A stretch of DNA of 26,889 nucleotides, from contig JAYRWY010000001.1 in the NCBI GenBank assembly GCA_041917755.1, forward strand, positions 1 to 26,889, in the 5' to 3' direction. Below are positions 13,950 through 23,171 of the stretch, in pieces (the first letter of the stretch is position 1; each line of letters begins with the position of its first letter). The notes below the pieces were generated by a model that was not told the origin of the DNA, did no database searches, and saw only the letters and a list, made by a program, of their open reading frames with translations. Made by a program: the position numbers and the translations under genes. The DNA is from RGZA01 sp041917755 (lineage in GTDB: Bacteria > Pseudomonadota > Alphaproteobacteria > UBA9219 > RGZA01).

Positions 13950-15452
13950 TTAGCCTTCGTAGTTGTCTGCTACCAACTTATCCAGCAAACGTACGCCATA
14001 GGCCGTTGCACCCTTTGGGCATGCAGGCAAATCACGACGGGTCCATGCCATGCCAGCGATATCAAGATGCGCCCACGGGGTTTTCTTATCAACAAAGCGG
14101 GCAAGGAATTGTGCGCCAAAAATACTGCCTGGAACGCGTTCATTTGATGCGTTCTTCATGTCGGCAATATCACTATTCAATTGCTTGTCATAAGCATCGG
14201 TCATTGGGAAACGCCAGAGCTTTTCTTCAACGGATAAGCCAGCAGCCAATAACTGGTTTGATAATTCATCGCTGTTGCTGAATAGACCTGCGTGCTCATT
14301 ACCCAGTGCCATGACAATAGCGCCAGTCAGTGTGGCAAGGTTGACCATAGCGCGTGGTTTCAGTTTTTCCTGCGCATAGGTTAGCAAATCACATAGAACA
14401 AGGCGGCCTTCGGCATCGGTATTAATCACTTCAATTGTTTGGCCGGACATGCTGGTTACCACATCGCCCGGGCGCTGTGCATTACCAGATGGCATGTTTT
14501 CAACCAGGCCAACTACGCCAACTGCATTCACCTTAGCTTTACGCGCTGCCAAAGCGCAGATGGTGCCAATAACGGCCGCTGAGCCTGCCATGTCATACTT
14601 CATATCTTCCATGCCGCCCGCAGGCTTTAGTGAGATACCGCCGGTATCAAACGTCACACCCTTGCCCACAAATGCGACAGGACGCTTATCCTTAGCGGTT
14701 GGGTGGCCCTTATAATGCATAACCACAACGCGCGCAGAATTGACACTGCCCTGCGCTACACCCAGCAAAGAACCCATGCCTAGTTTAGTAAGTTCCTTTA
14801 CGCCCAATACATCAACCTTCACGCCCAATTCCTTTAGCTTTACGCATTCGGCGGCCAAAGTTTCAGGGTAAATGACATTGGCGGGTTCGCTAACCAGATT
14901 GCGGGCAAGGAAGACACCTTTGGCCACTGCTTCCAGATGCTTGAATTGCTTTTGTGCACCTTTGGCTTCGTCACTAATGATAGTGAACTTACGCAGTGTG
15001 GGCAGTTTATCCTTAGGCGTTTTTGTAAAGTATTTGTCAAAACGATATGAACGCAACAAAAAGCCCTGAGCAAACAAGGCAGCAGCCTTATCGCTTTCAA
15101 CTGCTGATTTGCCGGAGAGCTCAACGATGCCATAGACATCTTCCAGCTTGTTCACGGGGAGACTGGCCAATGCTGCCCCGCCTGCTTCCACCAATTTTTG
15201 TTCCGTTAAATCTTTTGCTTCGCCAAGACCAACCAAGACCAGACGGTCATAGGAAAGACCGGTCGGAGAAAGAAGCGTAAGCAATTCCCCCTTCTTGGCC
15301 TTGAAGTGGTTGGTTTTAGCCAGATAGCCCAGATGGCCATCACTTTTCTTATTTAGCGCTTTCGCAACATTGCCCCATTCCGGACCTTCGCAAACAGTTA
15401 ATACAAGGCAGCCATTGGCAGGCAAGCGTTCATCGGAAAACGAAATTTTCAT
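13950..15452 (-). CDS. pepA: Leucyl aminopeptidase (M17 family)
   Basis: A 500-residue cytosolic di-metal aminopeptidase that removes N-terminal residues in peptide turnover; some PepA homologues also bind DNA. The catalytic domain has GKGVTFDTGGISLKP (metal and active-site Lys/Asp), MKYDMAGSAAVIG, and the M17 signature NTDAEGRLVL with metal-binding Asp and Glu. NLATLTGAIVMALG and MTDAYDKQLNSDIADMKN follow. The N-terminal domain is divergent, as is normal. The ATG at 15452 has AAAAGGG about six bases upstream, a good ribosome binding site. The gene heads a short pepA-holC unit divergent from the LPS export operon. All metal ligands that I can identify are present. Confidence 0.97.
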   Translation of the reverse strand: MKISFSDERLPANGCLVLTVCEGPEWGNVAKALNKKSDGHLGYLAKTNHFKAKKGELLTLLSPTGLSYDRLVLVGLGEAKDLTEQKLVEAGGAALASLPVNKLEDVYGIVELSGKSAVESDKAAALFAQGFLLRSYRFDKYFTKTPKDKLPTLRKFTIISDEAKGAQKQFKHLEAVAKGVFLARNLVSEPANVIYPETLAAECVKLKELGVKVDVLGVKELTKLGMGSLLGVAQGSVNSARVVVMHYKGHPTAKDKRPVAFVGKGVTFDTGGISLKPAGGMEDMKYDMAGSAAVIGTICALAARKAKVNAVGVVGLVENMPSGNAQRPGDVVTSMSGQTIEVINTDAEGRLVLCDLLTYAQEKLKPRAMVNLATLTGAIVMALGNEHAGLFSNSDELSNQLLAAGLSVEEKLWRFPMTDAYDKQLNSDIADMKNASNERVPGSIFGAQFLARFVDKKTPWAHLDIAGMAWTRRDLPACPKGATAYGVRLLDKLVADNYEG

Positions 15453-15555
15453 GGAATACCCTTTTAGATTGTAAAATAAGACATGTGCGAAGCAGTTTGG
15501 ACATTTGCTTTAATTAAGAATATAAAGCAACATTCACTGCTGGCAAGTTACCCTT
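15453..15555. promoter_or_regulatory. Divergent promoter region, pepA and lptF
   Basis: Towards lptF, TTGGAC at 15497-15502 and TATAAA at 15521-15526 (five of six) with an 18-base spacer form the best sigma70-like pair; it would give a leader of roughly 25 bases. An AT palindrome, TTAATTAA at 15510-15517, lies between the boxes. Towards pepA only a lone TACAAT-like -10 near 15467-15472 is seen. Confidence 0.45.
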
Positions 15556-16674
15556 ATGAATCGCGTCTCTTTCTATCTTTTCAGACAAATATTGCTCTCG
15601 GTACTGTTTTCGTGCCTTGCAATTACTATTGTCATCTGGTTTTCACAGTCGATTAAGCTTTTGGCGCTGGTTATCAATAATGGCGGCACGTTGTGGTCGT
15701 TTATTAAATTGATGCTGCTTATATTGCCGACTTTTTTGCCACTTGTATTACCACTTAGCCTGATGGTCGGCGCCCTATTCGTTTATCACCGGATGATTAT
15801 GGAAAGTGAGCTGGTGGTCATGCAGGCCAGTGGTATGGGGCCCATGGCACTGGCTACACCTGCGTTATATGTCGGTATTGTTATCGCAGTTATTGGTTAT
15901 GCGCTTTCAACCTGGATAGCGCCAATTGCCAATCATGAATTAGTAAGATTACAATATCAAATTCGCGATGATCATTCGATTTTGCTTCTGCGAACCGGAA
16001 GTTTTAATGACATCAAGCAAGGGCTGACCTTTTACGCACGCGAGCGCGGACATGAAGGGGAAATGCTCGGCATTCTTATTCACGATACACGCAAGCCAGA
16101 AAAGCCCGTCACTATTATGTCAGAGGCGGGCGAACTATTGCATGGCCCACATGGACCACAGGTATTGGTTAGAAATGGCGTAAGACAAGATGTTGACCGT
16201 AAAACGGGCAATCTCTCACAGCTGAGTTTTGACAGTTACATGGTGGATTTAGGCGCATTGGACGATAATTTCAGCAATCGTTGGCGTGAACCGCGTGAAC
16301 GCATGATGGGCGAATTATTGCACCCGGAAGCAACGGATACCCAGCCGGGAATTGTTCAGCGGTTTTTGGGCGAGTTCCATATGCGACTGACTATGCCATT
16401 CCTTGCCATCACTTTTGTGCTGATTTCATGTATGTTCATTCTCATTGGAAGTTTTGACAGACGAGGCATTAGTCAAAAAATTATTTTTGCGGCCGCAACC
16501 GTTATCATATTGGAAGCAACGATGTTGTCGGTTGTAAATTTAATTACCAAAGATATCTGGTTTGTTGCCGGGCTTTATATTATCGCACTGGCACCTATTC
16601 CGATTGCCTTGCACCGGTTAACGCAAGATAAGCCGCCCAAACCAGCCATGCCAACACCGCCGGTGGAAGGATAG
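15556..16674 (+). CDS. lptF: LPS export permease LptF
   Basis: A 372-residue inner-membrane subunit of the LptB2FG transporter, which lifts lipopolysaccharide out of the inner membrane towards the LptC/A bridge. The YjgP pattern is clear: an N-terminal helix NRVSFYLFRQILLSVLFSCL, two further helices around LLILPTFLPLVLPLSLMVGALFVYHRM, and the coupling segment ESELVVMQASGM that docks on the LptB ATPase. A periplasmic beta-jellyroll domain occupies about residues 135-265, and three C-terminal helices follow from about 278. It is the first gene of the plus-strand operon and is followed after two bases by lptG. The Ala/Pro-rich tail is ordinary. Confidence 0.96.
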   Translation: MNRVSFYLFRQILLSVLFSCLAITIVIWFSQSIKLLALVINNGGTLWSFIKLMLLILPTFLPLVLPLSLMVGALFVYHRMIMESELVVMQASGMGPMALATPALYVGIVIAVIGYALSTWIAPIANHELVRLQYQIRDDHSILLLRTGSFNDIKQGLTFYARERGHEGEMLGILIHDTRKPEKPVTIMSEAGELLHGPHGPQVLVRNGVRQDVDRKTGNLSQLSFDSYMVDLGALDDNFSNRWREPRERMMGELLHPEATDTQPGIVQRFLGEFHMRLTMPFLAITFVLISCMFILIGSFDRRGISQKIIFAAATVIILEATMLSVVNLITKDIWFVAGLYIIALAPIPIALHRLTQDKPPKPAMPTPPVEG

Positions 16675-16676
16675 CC

Positions 16677-17759
16677 ATGCAAATTCTTCCCGTATACATC
16701 GCCAAACATTATTTGAAATGGTTTCTGGTTATTTTGATCGGTTTATTGGGCGTGGTGTTTATTTTCGATACCATTGAGCTAATTCGCCGCACCAGCGGGA
16801 AGCCGGAAATTACCTATGACATCATCTTACTGATGGCATTTTTGAACCTCCCGGAGATTGGCCAGAAAATTCTGCCTTTTATTGCATTGTTTTCTGCAAT
16901 GCTGACGCTGTGGCGATTAACGCGAACGCAGGAACTGATTATCGTGCGCGCGATTGGTGTTTCAGTATGGCAATTTCTATTTCCGGTGATGCTGTGCACA
17001 TTGGCCTTAAGTGTCTTTTATCTATCGGTTGTAAATCCGCTTGGTTCGCTGATGAAAAAATCCTATCAGGAGCTGGAGCAGCGTTACATCGACCGTAGTG
17101 CATTACTTGATTTATCGTCAGCCGGACTATGGCTGCGTCAACAAAATGCGGATGGCAATTTCTTACTCCATGCCGACAGTGTGACCCTTGATCCCCTTAC
17201 TATTAGACCGTTGATTGCCTTTATCTATGACAAACAGGATAATTATCTTGGCCGAATTGATGCCGAACAGGCCGTTTTACAAAAAGGCCATTGGGCCATC
17301 AGCGATGGTTGGTTTAATTGGAAAAATAAAAGTCCGCAGAAATTGACCACCTATGATATTCCAACTGAGCTGACGATTGAAAAAATTCAGGAGAGCATGG
17401 CCAGCCCCAATACGGTGTCGTTCTGGGAATTGCCAAGTTTTATTACCTCCCTTGAAGCGACCGGCTTTCCCGGAACGCGCCATCGAATGCTGTATTATTC
17501 ATTGTTATCCCAGCCGCTATTTTTATGCGCCATGGTTTTATTTGCCGCATGTTTTTCATTGGGCATGGCACGGCAAGGTGGCGCGTTTGTAACAGCTTTG
17601 GCCGGATTATGCGTAGGAAGTTTTGCATTTGGATTTAATGATGTGGTTTACACGCTAGGCGCCAACCAAAGCCTTCCTGCCCTTTTGGCCGCGTTTGCCG
17701 TTCCCCTGATTGCACTAAGCGCTGGGGCTACAGCCTTATTACATTTGGAAGATGGCTAA
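16677..17759 (+). CDS. lptG: LPS export permease LptG
   Basis: A 360-residue partner of LptF with the same layout: helix 1 (YIAKHYLKWFLVILIGLLGVVFIF), helices 2-3, a coupling segment TRTQELIIVRAIGVSVWQF, a periplasmic domain at about 125-265, and C-terminal helices from about 275. IELIRRT after helix 1 is typical of YjgQ. A strong GGAAGGA site at 16665-16671, inside the lptF end, serves its ATG. The pair implies this organism exports LPS or a related glycolipid. After lptG, alphaproteobacteria usually carry lptD; here a different gene follows three bases later. Confidence 0.96.
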   Translation: MQILPVYIAKHYLKWFLVILIGLLGVVFIFDTIELIRRTSGKPEITYDIILLMAFLNLPEIGQKILPFIALFSAMLTLWRLTRTQELIIVRAIGVSVWQFLFPVMLCTLALSVFYLSVVNPLGSLMKKSYQELEQRYIDRSALLDLSSAGLWLRQQNADGNFLLHADSVTLDPLTIRPLIAFIYDKQDNYLGRIDAEQAVLQKGHWAISDGWFNWKNKSPQKLTTYDIPTELTIEKIQESMASPNTVSFWELPSFITSLEATGFPGTRHRMLYYSLLSQPLFLCAMVLFAACFSLGMARQGGAFVTALAGLCVGSFAFGFNDVVYTLGANQSLPALLAAFAVPLIALSAGATALLHLEDG

Positions 17760-17762
17760 CGC

Positions 17763-19553
17763 ATGGATGAGTTTTTATTAAATCTGAAAATTATTGGTGC
17801 GTGCATACTTATTTTTCTGAGCTTTGGTTTGGTAGGCGCACGCTTTGCCAAAGCAGTAGGCGGCGAGCAAGACAATATTGCATTGAATACATTTTACGGA
17901 TGGGCGATTACCAGTACCGTTATGCTGGCGCTTGCGCCGTGGCTGACAGGGGGTGCATTGATTGCCTTTTTGATAACCATTCTCTATTCGGGCATTTTGA
18001 TGTTCAGTAAGGACCGCGTTATCATCAAATCATTGCCGGTTACTTTTTTTGCAGGCGCTATTCTCCTTTCCCCCCTTTTATATGGCCTATGCACCTATGC
18101 GGTACATTTGTGGGATGACGCATCGCATTGGTTACCTAATGCACACTTCCTTTATGGGTATGGCCGTTTTCCAGCGGTGGGCGGCCCTGTAAGCTATTCC
18201 GCATGGCCGGCTTATCCGTATGGCTATACTTTTTTAATCGCATCGGTTGGGTGGATTGTGGGTCAGTTTGTTGAAACTGTTGGGCCATTGCTTAATCTGT
18301 TGTTACTTGTTTTGTTTGCAGCCTTTCTTGGAAAACATATTGCCCCTGACCATAAGCGTGCATGGCCCGCCATTCGCCTATTCATTGCGATATTTTTGGC
18401 ACTTACTATATTTAATCCCGGTCTGTTCAGCTTATTATTATTCAGTGCCTATGCCGAATACGCAACGGCTGCATTGTTAGGATTTATCTTGTTTGTGGGA
18501 TGGCAATATTGCCAAAACCAACAGCGTGACAAAGCTGTAGCACTAGCCATGCTGGCCATCATTTTTGTGCAGATAAAGCAGGCCAATGTTTTTTTGCTGG
18601 CAATGACGATTGGAAGTTTGTGGATCACTACTCCGCAGCATAAATTACAGACGCTAAAGACATTATTGCTTGCCATGGTTCCAGCTATGATTGTGAACGG
18701 GGTATGGGAGTTTTATAAATCACAACATTTACCGGGGCTTGCGTTTACTTTTAAGCCATTACAAGACTGGCAGTGGTACTATATCCCCGGATTATTCCAT
18801 GGCATGTGGCAGGTTGTATTGGAGAACGCCGCCTATTTTGCATTGCTCCTTGTCATAATGGTAACGGGGGTTATCAGCGCGTTTAGAAAGCCAAATGCGT
18901 TTAATCATCTGGTGATGAGTTTCTCATTGCTGACCTTGGGTTATTTTATATTTCTTACCCTTGCCTATATCGGCAGCCGATTTGCAGATTGGGAAATTAC
19001 TTCTGCCGCATCGTTTTTTCGTTACATGTCGCAGCTGCAATGTGCAGCGATGACCATTGTGATTTTGAAATTTGTTGAACTTATCCAACATCATGAATTG
19101 GAAGAACGCGGAATTTGGAAATTGCTGGGCAATACGTTTATTCTTTTCACCCCAATTATTTGTTCACTTATGTTTACCTTTCCGGTATTGCCACAACCAG
19201 AAGCATCCATTCAGAAAACCCGCGATTATGCCCAGGCCATTTTTGCCAAAATGCCTCCCCAGGGTAAAATCGGCCTGATTGGTACAGGCACAGATGGCTC
19301 AGAAAATGCATTCATACGCTTTCAATGGTGCCAGATGGCATCGCCGCAGTTCCAACCGGAATTAACAGGCTATACAACCCATTACACGGGCGAAAACACC
19401 GTGGAAGGATTGAGACGCTTTGCAGAACGCTTTGATGCGGTTATGGTTGCTCCTCACGATGAATTAGCCGCCAAGCTATTTGGCTTGCCCAAACACAATG
19501 ATTGGGTCAGCTTTAAGCGTAACGGAAAATCTTGGGATAAACTTTTGCCATAA
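17763..19553 (+). CDS. Polytopic membrane protein, GT-C glycosyltransferase-like
   Basis: A 596-residue protein with about eleven or twelve membrane helices filling residues 5 to about 470 and a soluble C-terminal part of about 120 residues (from PEASIQKTRDYAQ). The first large loop carries WDDASHWLPNAHFLYG with Asp118-Asp119, then YSAWPAYPYGYTF. A paired-acid motif in the first outer loop followed by aromatic and proline-rich residues is the general pattern of GT-C enzymes (PMT, ArnT, O-antigen-type), which move sugars from lipid carriers. That assignment is by pattern only. The gene begins three bases after lptG and precedes surA, the position usually held by lptD in alphaproteobacteria. 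It has no beta-barrel character, so it is not lptD. A role in modifying LPS or another surface glycan is inference. Confidence 0.8.
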   Translation: MDEFLLNLKIIGACILIFLSFGLVGARFAKAVGGEQDNIALNTFYGWAITSTVMLALAPWLTGGALIAFLITILYSGILMFSKDRVIIKSLPVTFFAGAILLSPLLYGLCTYAVHLWDDASHWLPNAHFLYGYGRFPAVGGPVSYSAWPAYPYGYTFLIASVGWIVGQFVETVGPLLNLLLLVLFAAFLGKHIAPDHKRAWPAIRLFIAIFLALTIFNPGLFSLLLFSAYAEYATAALLGFILFVGWQYCQNQQRDKAVALAMLAIIFVQIKQANVFLLAMTIGSLWITTPQHKLQTLKTLLLAMVPAMIVNGVWEFYKSQHLPGLAFTFKPLQDWQWYYIPGLFHGMWQVVLENAAYFALLLVIMVTGVISAFRKPNAFNHLVMSFSLLTLGYFIFLTLAYIGSRFADWEITSAASFFRYMSQLQCAAMTIVILKFVELIQHHELEERGIWKLLGNTFILFTPIICSLMFTFPVLPQPEASIQKTRDYAQAIFAKMPPQGKIGLIGTGTDGSENAFIRFQWCQMASPQFQPELTGYTTHYTGENTVEGLRRFAERFDAVMVAPHDELAAKLFGLPKHNDWVSFKRNGKSWDKLLP

Positions 19554-19576
19554 ATGGCCTCTAACTTTTTAAACAT

Positions 19577-20803
19577 ATGCTGAAACTTATTGTCTTACTT
19601 CTATTCACACTACTTAGCCTTCCGGTAAAGGCTGAAGAGGCGCGTATTGTCGTCGTCGTTAACGACGAGGCGATTACCAATGCCGATATTGAAAACCGTA
19701 TGGGTCTGGTGTTCATGAGTTCCGGACTTGAGCCAAATGAAGCCAATCGCAAGAGCGTGCGCGAACGGGTGATAAAAAATCTGATTGAAGAAAAACTGCA
19801 AATGCAGGAAGCCAAGCATAGCGGTATTGAGGTTCCTAATGCCGATATTGAACTAGCCATTTCCAGTATTGCCAAGCAGAACCGCATGGCTGTTGATGAT
19901 ATGAATAATATGATGATACGCGCGAATGTTCCTCGGCAGACATTGGTTGATCAAATTAAGGCGACCATTGCCTGGACCAAGGTTATTCAACGCCAATTAC
20001 GCCCGCAGGTTGAAGTGGGCGATGATGAAGTAAGTGCTGTTCTCGAACGTATCAAAGCGAATGAAGGAAAGCCGGAATATTTAATGGCTGAAATCTTCCT
20101 TAACGTCGATAACCCCAGCGATGAGGCAAAAGTACAAGAGCTTGCTGATAGTATTATCCAACGCATGAAGGATGGCGCACCGTTCAGCATGCTGGCACAA
20201 CAGTTTTCAAAAGGTACGGGTGCACTTACGGGTGGTGATCTGGGATGGATACAACCTGGCCAATTATCAGGCGAACTTGATAAAGCTGCGCAGGCACTAT
20301 CTGTTGGCGGTTTATCAGCCCCCATACGCATGCCAGATGGATTTCATATATTAGCAAAGAAACAGGAACGCATCATCAGCTCGGTTGATCCAAAAGCAAT
20401 TGAAGTTCATATGCGTCAGGCCAACTTTGCCTTGCAAGGCCGTACCCTTGTCAGTGCGCAAAGCGAGATTGACCGTTTTCGCCATGAGGTGAGCACATGT
20501 AGCGCACTTACCGCCAGAGCCAACCAGTATCAGGATTGGTCAACTGCCGATTTAGGACAAAAGCGTATTGGCAGCCTGCCACCATGGCTTGCAAAACTGG
20601 CGCAAACCTTACCACTAAATGAACCAAGCCAAGTTATGGAAAAAGACGGCTATGCCATCTTACTATATGTGTGTGAACGCAATGATAGCGGTGCTGACCG
20701 CGAAACAATTCTTGCTTCACTTGGCAATGAAAAACTTGAGCTTCAGGCCCGTCGTCTTCTTCGTGATTTGCAACGTAATGCTTCTGTTGAGATGCGGGAA
20801 TAA
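19577..20803 (+). CDS. surA: Periplasmic chaperone / peptidyl-prolyl isomerase SurA
   Basis: A 408-residue secreted protein. The signal peptide is about residues 1-19 (MLKLIVLLLFTLLSLPVKA, cut before EEARI). The SurA N-terminal chaperone domain follows: ARIVVVVNDEAITNADIENR, then helices through KVIQRQLRPQVEVGDDEV. One complete parvulin domain lies at about 170-270, containing FSMLAQQFSKGTGALTGGDLGW and the FHILAKK end strand. A second, degenerate parvulin-like region and a C-terminal helix follow. SurA delivers outer-membrane proteins, including LptD, to the BAM complex. No obvious ribosome binding site precedes the ATG, but the signal peptide fixes the start. Confidence 0.94.
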   Translation: MLKLIVLLLFTLLSLPVKAEEARIVVVVNDEAITNADIENRMGLVFMSSGLEPNEANRKSVRERVIKNLIEEKLQMQEAKHSGIEVPNADIELAISSIAKQNRMAVDDMNNMMIRANVPRQTLVDQIKATIAWTKVIQRQLRPQVEVGDDEVSAVLERIKANEGKPEYLMAEIFLNVDNPSDEAKVQELADSIIQRMKDGAPFSMLAQQFSKGTGALTGGDLGWIQPGQLSGELDKAAQALSVGGLSAPIRMPDGFHILAKKQERIISSVDPKAIEVHMRQANFALQGRTLVSAQSEIDRFRHEVSTCSALTARANQYQDWSTADLGQKRIGSLPPWLAKLAQTLPLNEPSQVMEKDGYAILLYVCERNDSGADRETILASLGNEKLELQARRLLRDLQRNASVEMRE

Positions 20804-21864
20804 TGCTTAGTTGGCTTAAACCAAAACAACCTGCTCCGATATATAACCATAAACCCATTAGCATCAGCATGGGCGAGCCAGCCGGAATTGGTTCGGAGTG
20901 TTTATTTAAAAGCTGGCAAGCCCGCGGCGAGCAGCATATTCCGCCATTTTATCTGGTGGGCGATGTCGAATTTACACAACAGCAGGCAAAGGCCCTGCAT
21001 ATGGCCGTGCCGGTTCAAAAAATCGAACACCCGTCACAAGCGAATAGTGTTTTTGGTAAGGCATTACCCGTTTACCATCTGGCATTAAATGCGGACGTAA
21101 AACCAGGCCATGCCGACCCATCCAATGCATCAACCGTGCTGGATAGCATCAAGATAGCCACACAGCATGTTTTAGATGGTGATGCTTCGGCAATCGTTAC
21201 ATTGCCCATTCATAAAAGTACCTTGTATCAATCCGGGTTTAGTTTTCCCGGACATACGGAATATCTGACGGCACTTTGCAACAGCACCAAATCCACCGTG
21301 ATGATGTTGGAAATTGACGGGCTGCGCGTCGCCCTTTCAACCATTCACCTATCCCTTAAAGATGCGATTGGTAAAATCACCACCAGTCTTATTGTAAACC
21401 AAGCACTGACGGTTGAACGCGCCATGCGCCACATGTTTGGCATAGCCAAACCGCGCCTTGCTTTGGCGGCACTCAACCCGCATGCAGGCGAACATGGCGC
21501 GATGGGATTGGAAGAAATTGAAATTATCACCCCTGCCCTAGAACAAATTCGTGAACGCGGCATCAGTGTTACGGGGCCACATCCAGCGGATACCATGTTT
21601 CATGCCAAAGCACGCGCACAATATGATTGCGCGATTTGCCTGTATCATGACCAGGGACTCATCCCCATCAAGACATTAGATTTTCATGGCGGCGTCAACA
21701 TTACGTTGGGATTGCCGATTGTGCGTACATCACCTGACCATGGCACAGCATTTGATATTGCAGGCAAAGGAATTGCTGACCCCAGCAGCCTGATTGCATC
21801 CATCAAACGTGCGCAACAGCTTGCCAGCGCACGCCAAGCCTATAAGGCTGCTAAAGCATCATGA
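20803..21864 (+). CDS. pdxA: 4-hydroxythreonine-4-phosphate dehydrogenase
   Basis: A 353-residue enzyme of the DXP-dependent pyridoxal 5'-phosphate pathway, oxidising 4-phosphohydroxy-L-threonine with NAD(P). Clear family motifs are ISMGEPAGIGSE near the N-terminus, LPIHKSTLYQSGFSFPGHTEYL, AALNPHAGEHGAMG, GPHPADTMF and CLYHDQGLIPIKTL. Three conserved metal-binding histidines lie among them. The N-terminus carries about 20 extra residues (MLSWLKPKQPAPIYNHK) before the core. The ATG overlaps the surA stop by one base (TAATG), and the gene's own TGA overlaps the rsmA ATG, so translation is coupled along the run. surA-pdxA-rsmA is a conserved proteobacterial cluster. Confidence 0.97.
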   Translation: MLSWLKPKQPAPIYNHKPISISMGEPAGIGSECLFKSWQARGEQHIPPFYLVGDVEFTQQQAKALHMAVPVQKIEHPSQANSVFGKALPVYHLALNADVKPGHADPSNASTVLDSIKIATQHVLDGDASAIVTLPIHKSTLYQSGFSFPGHTEYLTALCNSTKSTVMMLEIDGLRVALSTIHLSLKDAIGKITTSLIVNQALTVERAMRHMFGIAKPRLALAALNPHAGEHGAMGLEEIEIITPALEQIRERGISVTGPHPADTMFHAKARAQYDCAICLYHDQGLIPIKTLDFHGGVNITLGLPIVRTSPDHGTAFDIAGKGIADPSSLIASIKRAQQLASARQAYKAAKAS

Positions 21865-22682
21865 GTGATGATCTAAAAGGCCAACCTCCCCTGCGCGAGG
21901 TGATTGCCAAGCACGACTTGAAAGCCAAGAAAAGCATGGGGCAGCATTTTTTGCTCGATCTGAACCTCACGCGCCGTTTGGTGCGCGAAGCTGGTGATTT
22001 ATCAGGTATCACGGCAATTGAAATTGGCCCCGGCCCGGGCGGCCTAACCCGTGCATTATATGAAAGCCCCGCCAAGCACATCATCGCGATTGAAAAAGAC
22101 GAACGGTTTATCGAGGCGCTGCAGCCATTGGTAGATAGTGCAGATGGCCGCCTGCGCATCATTAATGCAGATGCATTAGAGATTGATCCGGTGACCATCA
22201 CCCCATCGCCGCGTGCTATCCTTGCAAACCTGCCATACAACGTTGGCACATTGTTGTTGGTGAATTGGCTGCACCGTGCGCAGGAGTATGAATTTTTTGC
22301 GCTCATGTTCCAAAAGGAAGTAGCCGAGCGCATCACTGCGCAGGTAGGTAGCAAAGCCTATGGCCGACTAAGCGTACTTTGCCAGTTTTGCTGTGATGTG
22401 GAATATGCGTTCACTATTCCCGCGCGCGCCTTTACCCCGCCGCCCAAGATTGATAGTGCCGTGGTTATCCTGCGACCTAAGAAAGCCGCCTATCCCGTCA
22501 CGATTGAAGCATTGGAAGCCGTAACCAAGGATGCGTTTGGTCAACGCCGTAAAATGCTGCGTAGTATTTTTAAAGGTAGGATTAGCGAAGAGCAGTTTGC
22601 AGCAGCAAACATCAAGCCTGAGGCCCGCGCCGAAGAGCTAAGCGTGGATGATTTTGTACGATTAGCCAAAGCGATAGCCTAA
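21861..22682 (+). CDS. rsmA: 16S rRNA (A1518/A1519-N6)-dimethyltransferase RsmA (KsgA)
   Basis: A 273-residue SAM-dependent methyltransferase that dimethylates two adjacent adenines near the 3' end of 16S rRNA late in small-subunit assembly. Visible are KKSMGQHFLLDLNL at about 29-41, the SAM motif IEIGPGPGGLTRAL near 53-66, the acidic IEKDERF, the catalytic NLPYNVG motif, and FTPPPKIDSAVV in the C-terminal part. Length is normal. The ATG overlaps the pdxA stop by four bases. It is the last gene of the operon that starts at lptF, and its TAA directly abuts the TTA stop of the convergent cupin gene with no spacer. Confidence 0.97.
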   Translation: MSDDLKGQPPLREVIAKHDLKAKKSMGQHFLLDLNLTRRLVREAGDLSGITAIEIGPGPGGLTRALYESPAKHIIAIEKDERFIEALQPLVDSADGRLRIINADALEIDPVTITPSPRAILANLPYNVGTLLLVNWLHRAQEYEFFALMFQKEVAERITAQVGSKAYGRLSVLCQFCCDVEYAFTIPARAFTPPPKIDSAVVILRPKKAAYPVTIEALEAVTKDAFGQRRKMLRSIFKGRISEEQFAAANIKPEARAEELSVDDFVRLAKAIA

Positions 22683-23153
22683 TTAATCTCTTGGATAAGG
22701 TGTGCCATCTTTTCGTGTAAATACCCACGCACCATTAGCATCTTGCTTTGCTACCAAATCATCATTTGGATAAGAACCAACATCGCCCAAACTGCGGTCG
22801 CCGATTTCAAGATATACCACACGTTCCTTGGAGTTATTCACGAGCTGATGGGCGTCGCCGCCGTGAACAAAGCCAGCGCACATACCCGGAGATAATTCAA
22901 TTTTCTCGTTGCCAACATGTAGCGTCGGACAACCTTCGAGAACATAGATGAATTCATCTTGCTTACTATGTGCATGATATAATGAAGATTGGCCGCCCGG
23001 TTGTATTTCGGTGAGATTAACGCCAAAATTTTGCAGGCCGAATAAATCACCTAATGGACGTTTTGTACGCCCATCCATGAGCGATTTGAATGGTTCTGGG
23101 TAATTGGATTTTTTCTTTTTCTCGGGTGCTTTACTGGCTTCAATAGCTTTCAT
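22683..23153 (-). CDS. Single-domain cupin protein
   Basis: A 156-residue protein built around one cupin barrel. A lysine-rich N-terminal tail (residues 8-16) is followed by cupin motif 1, with His60, His62 and Glu67 in HAHSKQDEFIYVLEG. Motif 2, with PGMCAGFVHGGDAHQLVN, supplies His102. These are the usual metal-binding residues. A conserved-looking tail, VYLEIGDRSLGDVGSYPNDD, follows the barrel and resembles a group of uncharacterised bacterial cupins. Substrate unknown; cupins of this size may be isomerases, dioxygenases or binding proteins. It lies 18 bases after gmk on the same strand, so it is probably co-transcribed. No signal peptide. Confidence 0.85.
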   Translation of the reverse strand: MKAIEASKAPEKKKKSNYPEPFKSLMDGRTKRPLGDLFGLQNFGVNLTEIQPGGQSSLYHAHSKQDEFIYVLEGCPTLHVGNEKIELSPGMCAGFVHGGDAHQLVNNSKERVVYLEIGDRSLGDVGSYPNDDLVAKQDANGAWVFTRKDGTPYPRD

Positions 23154-23171
23154 AATTCTACCAGCAGTTGT

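Noticed and set aside
17763..19553. lptD, as expected from gene order
   Set aside because: The product is made of many hydrophobic helices with no signal peptide, OstA domain or beta-barrel pattern.
21851..22354. 167-residue antisense open frame over the start of rsmA
   Set aside because: It is rich in Ser, Arg and Met as expected of reverse-frame translation, and rsmA has every family motif on the plus strand.
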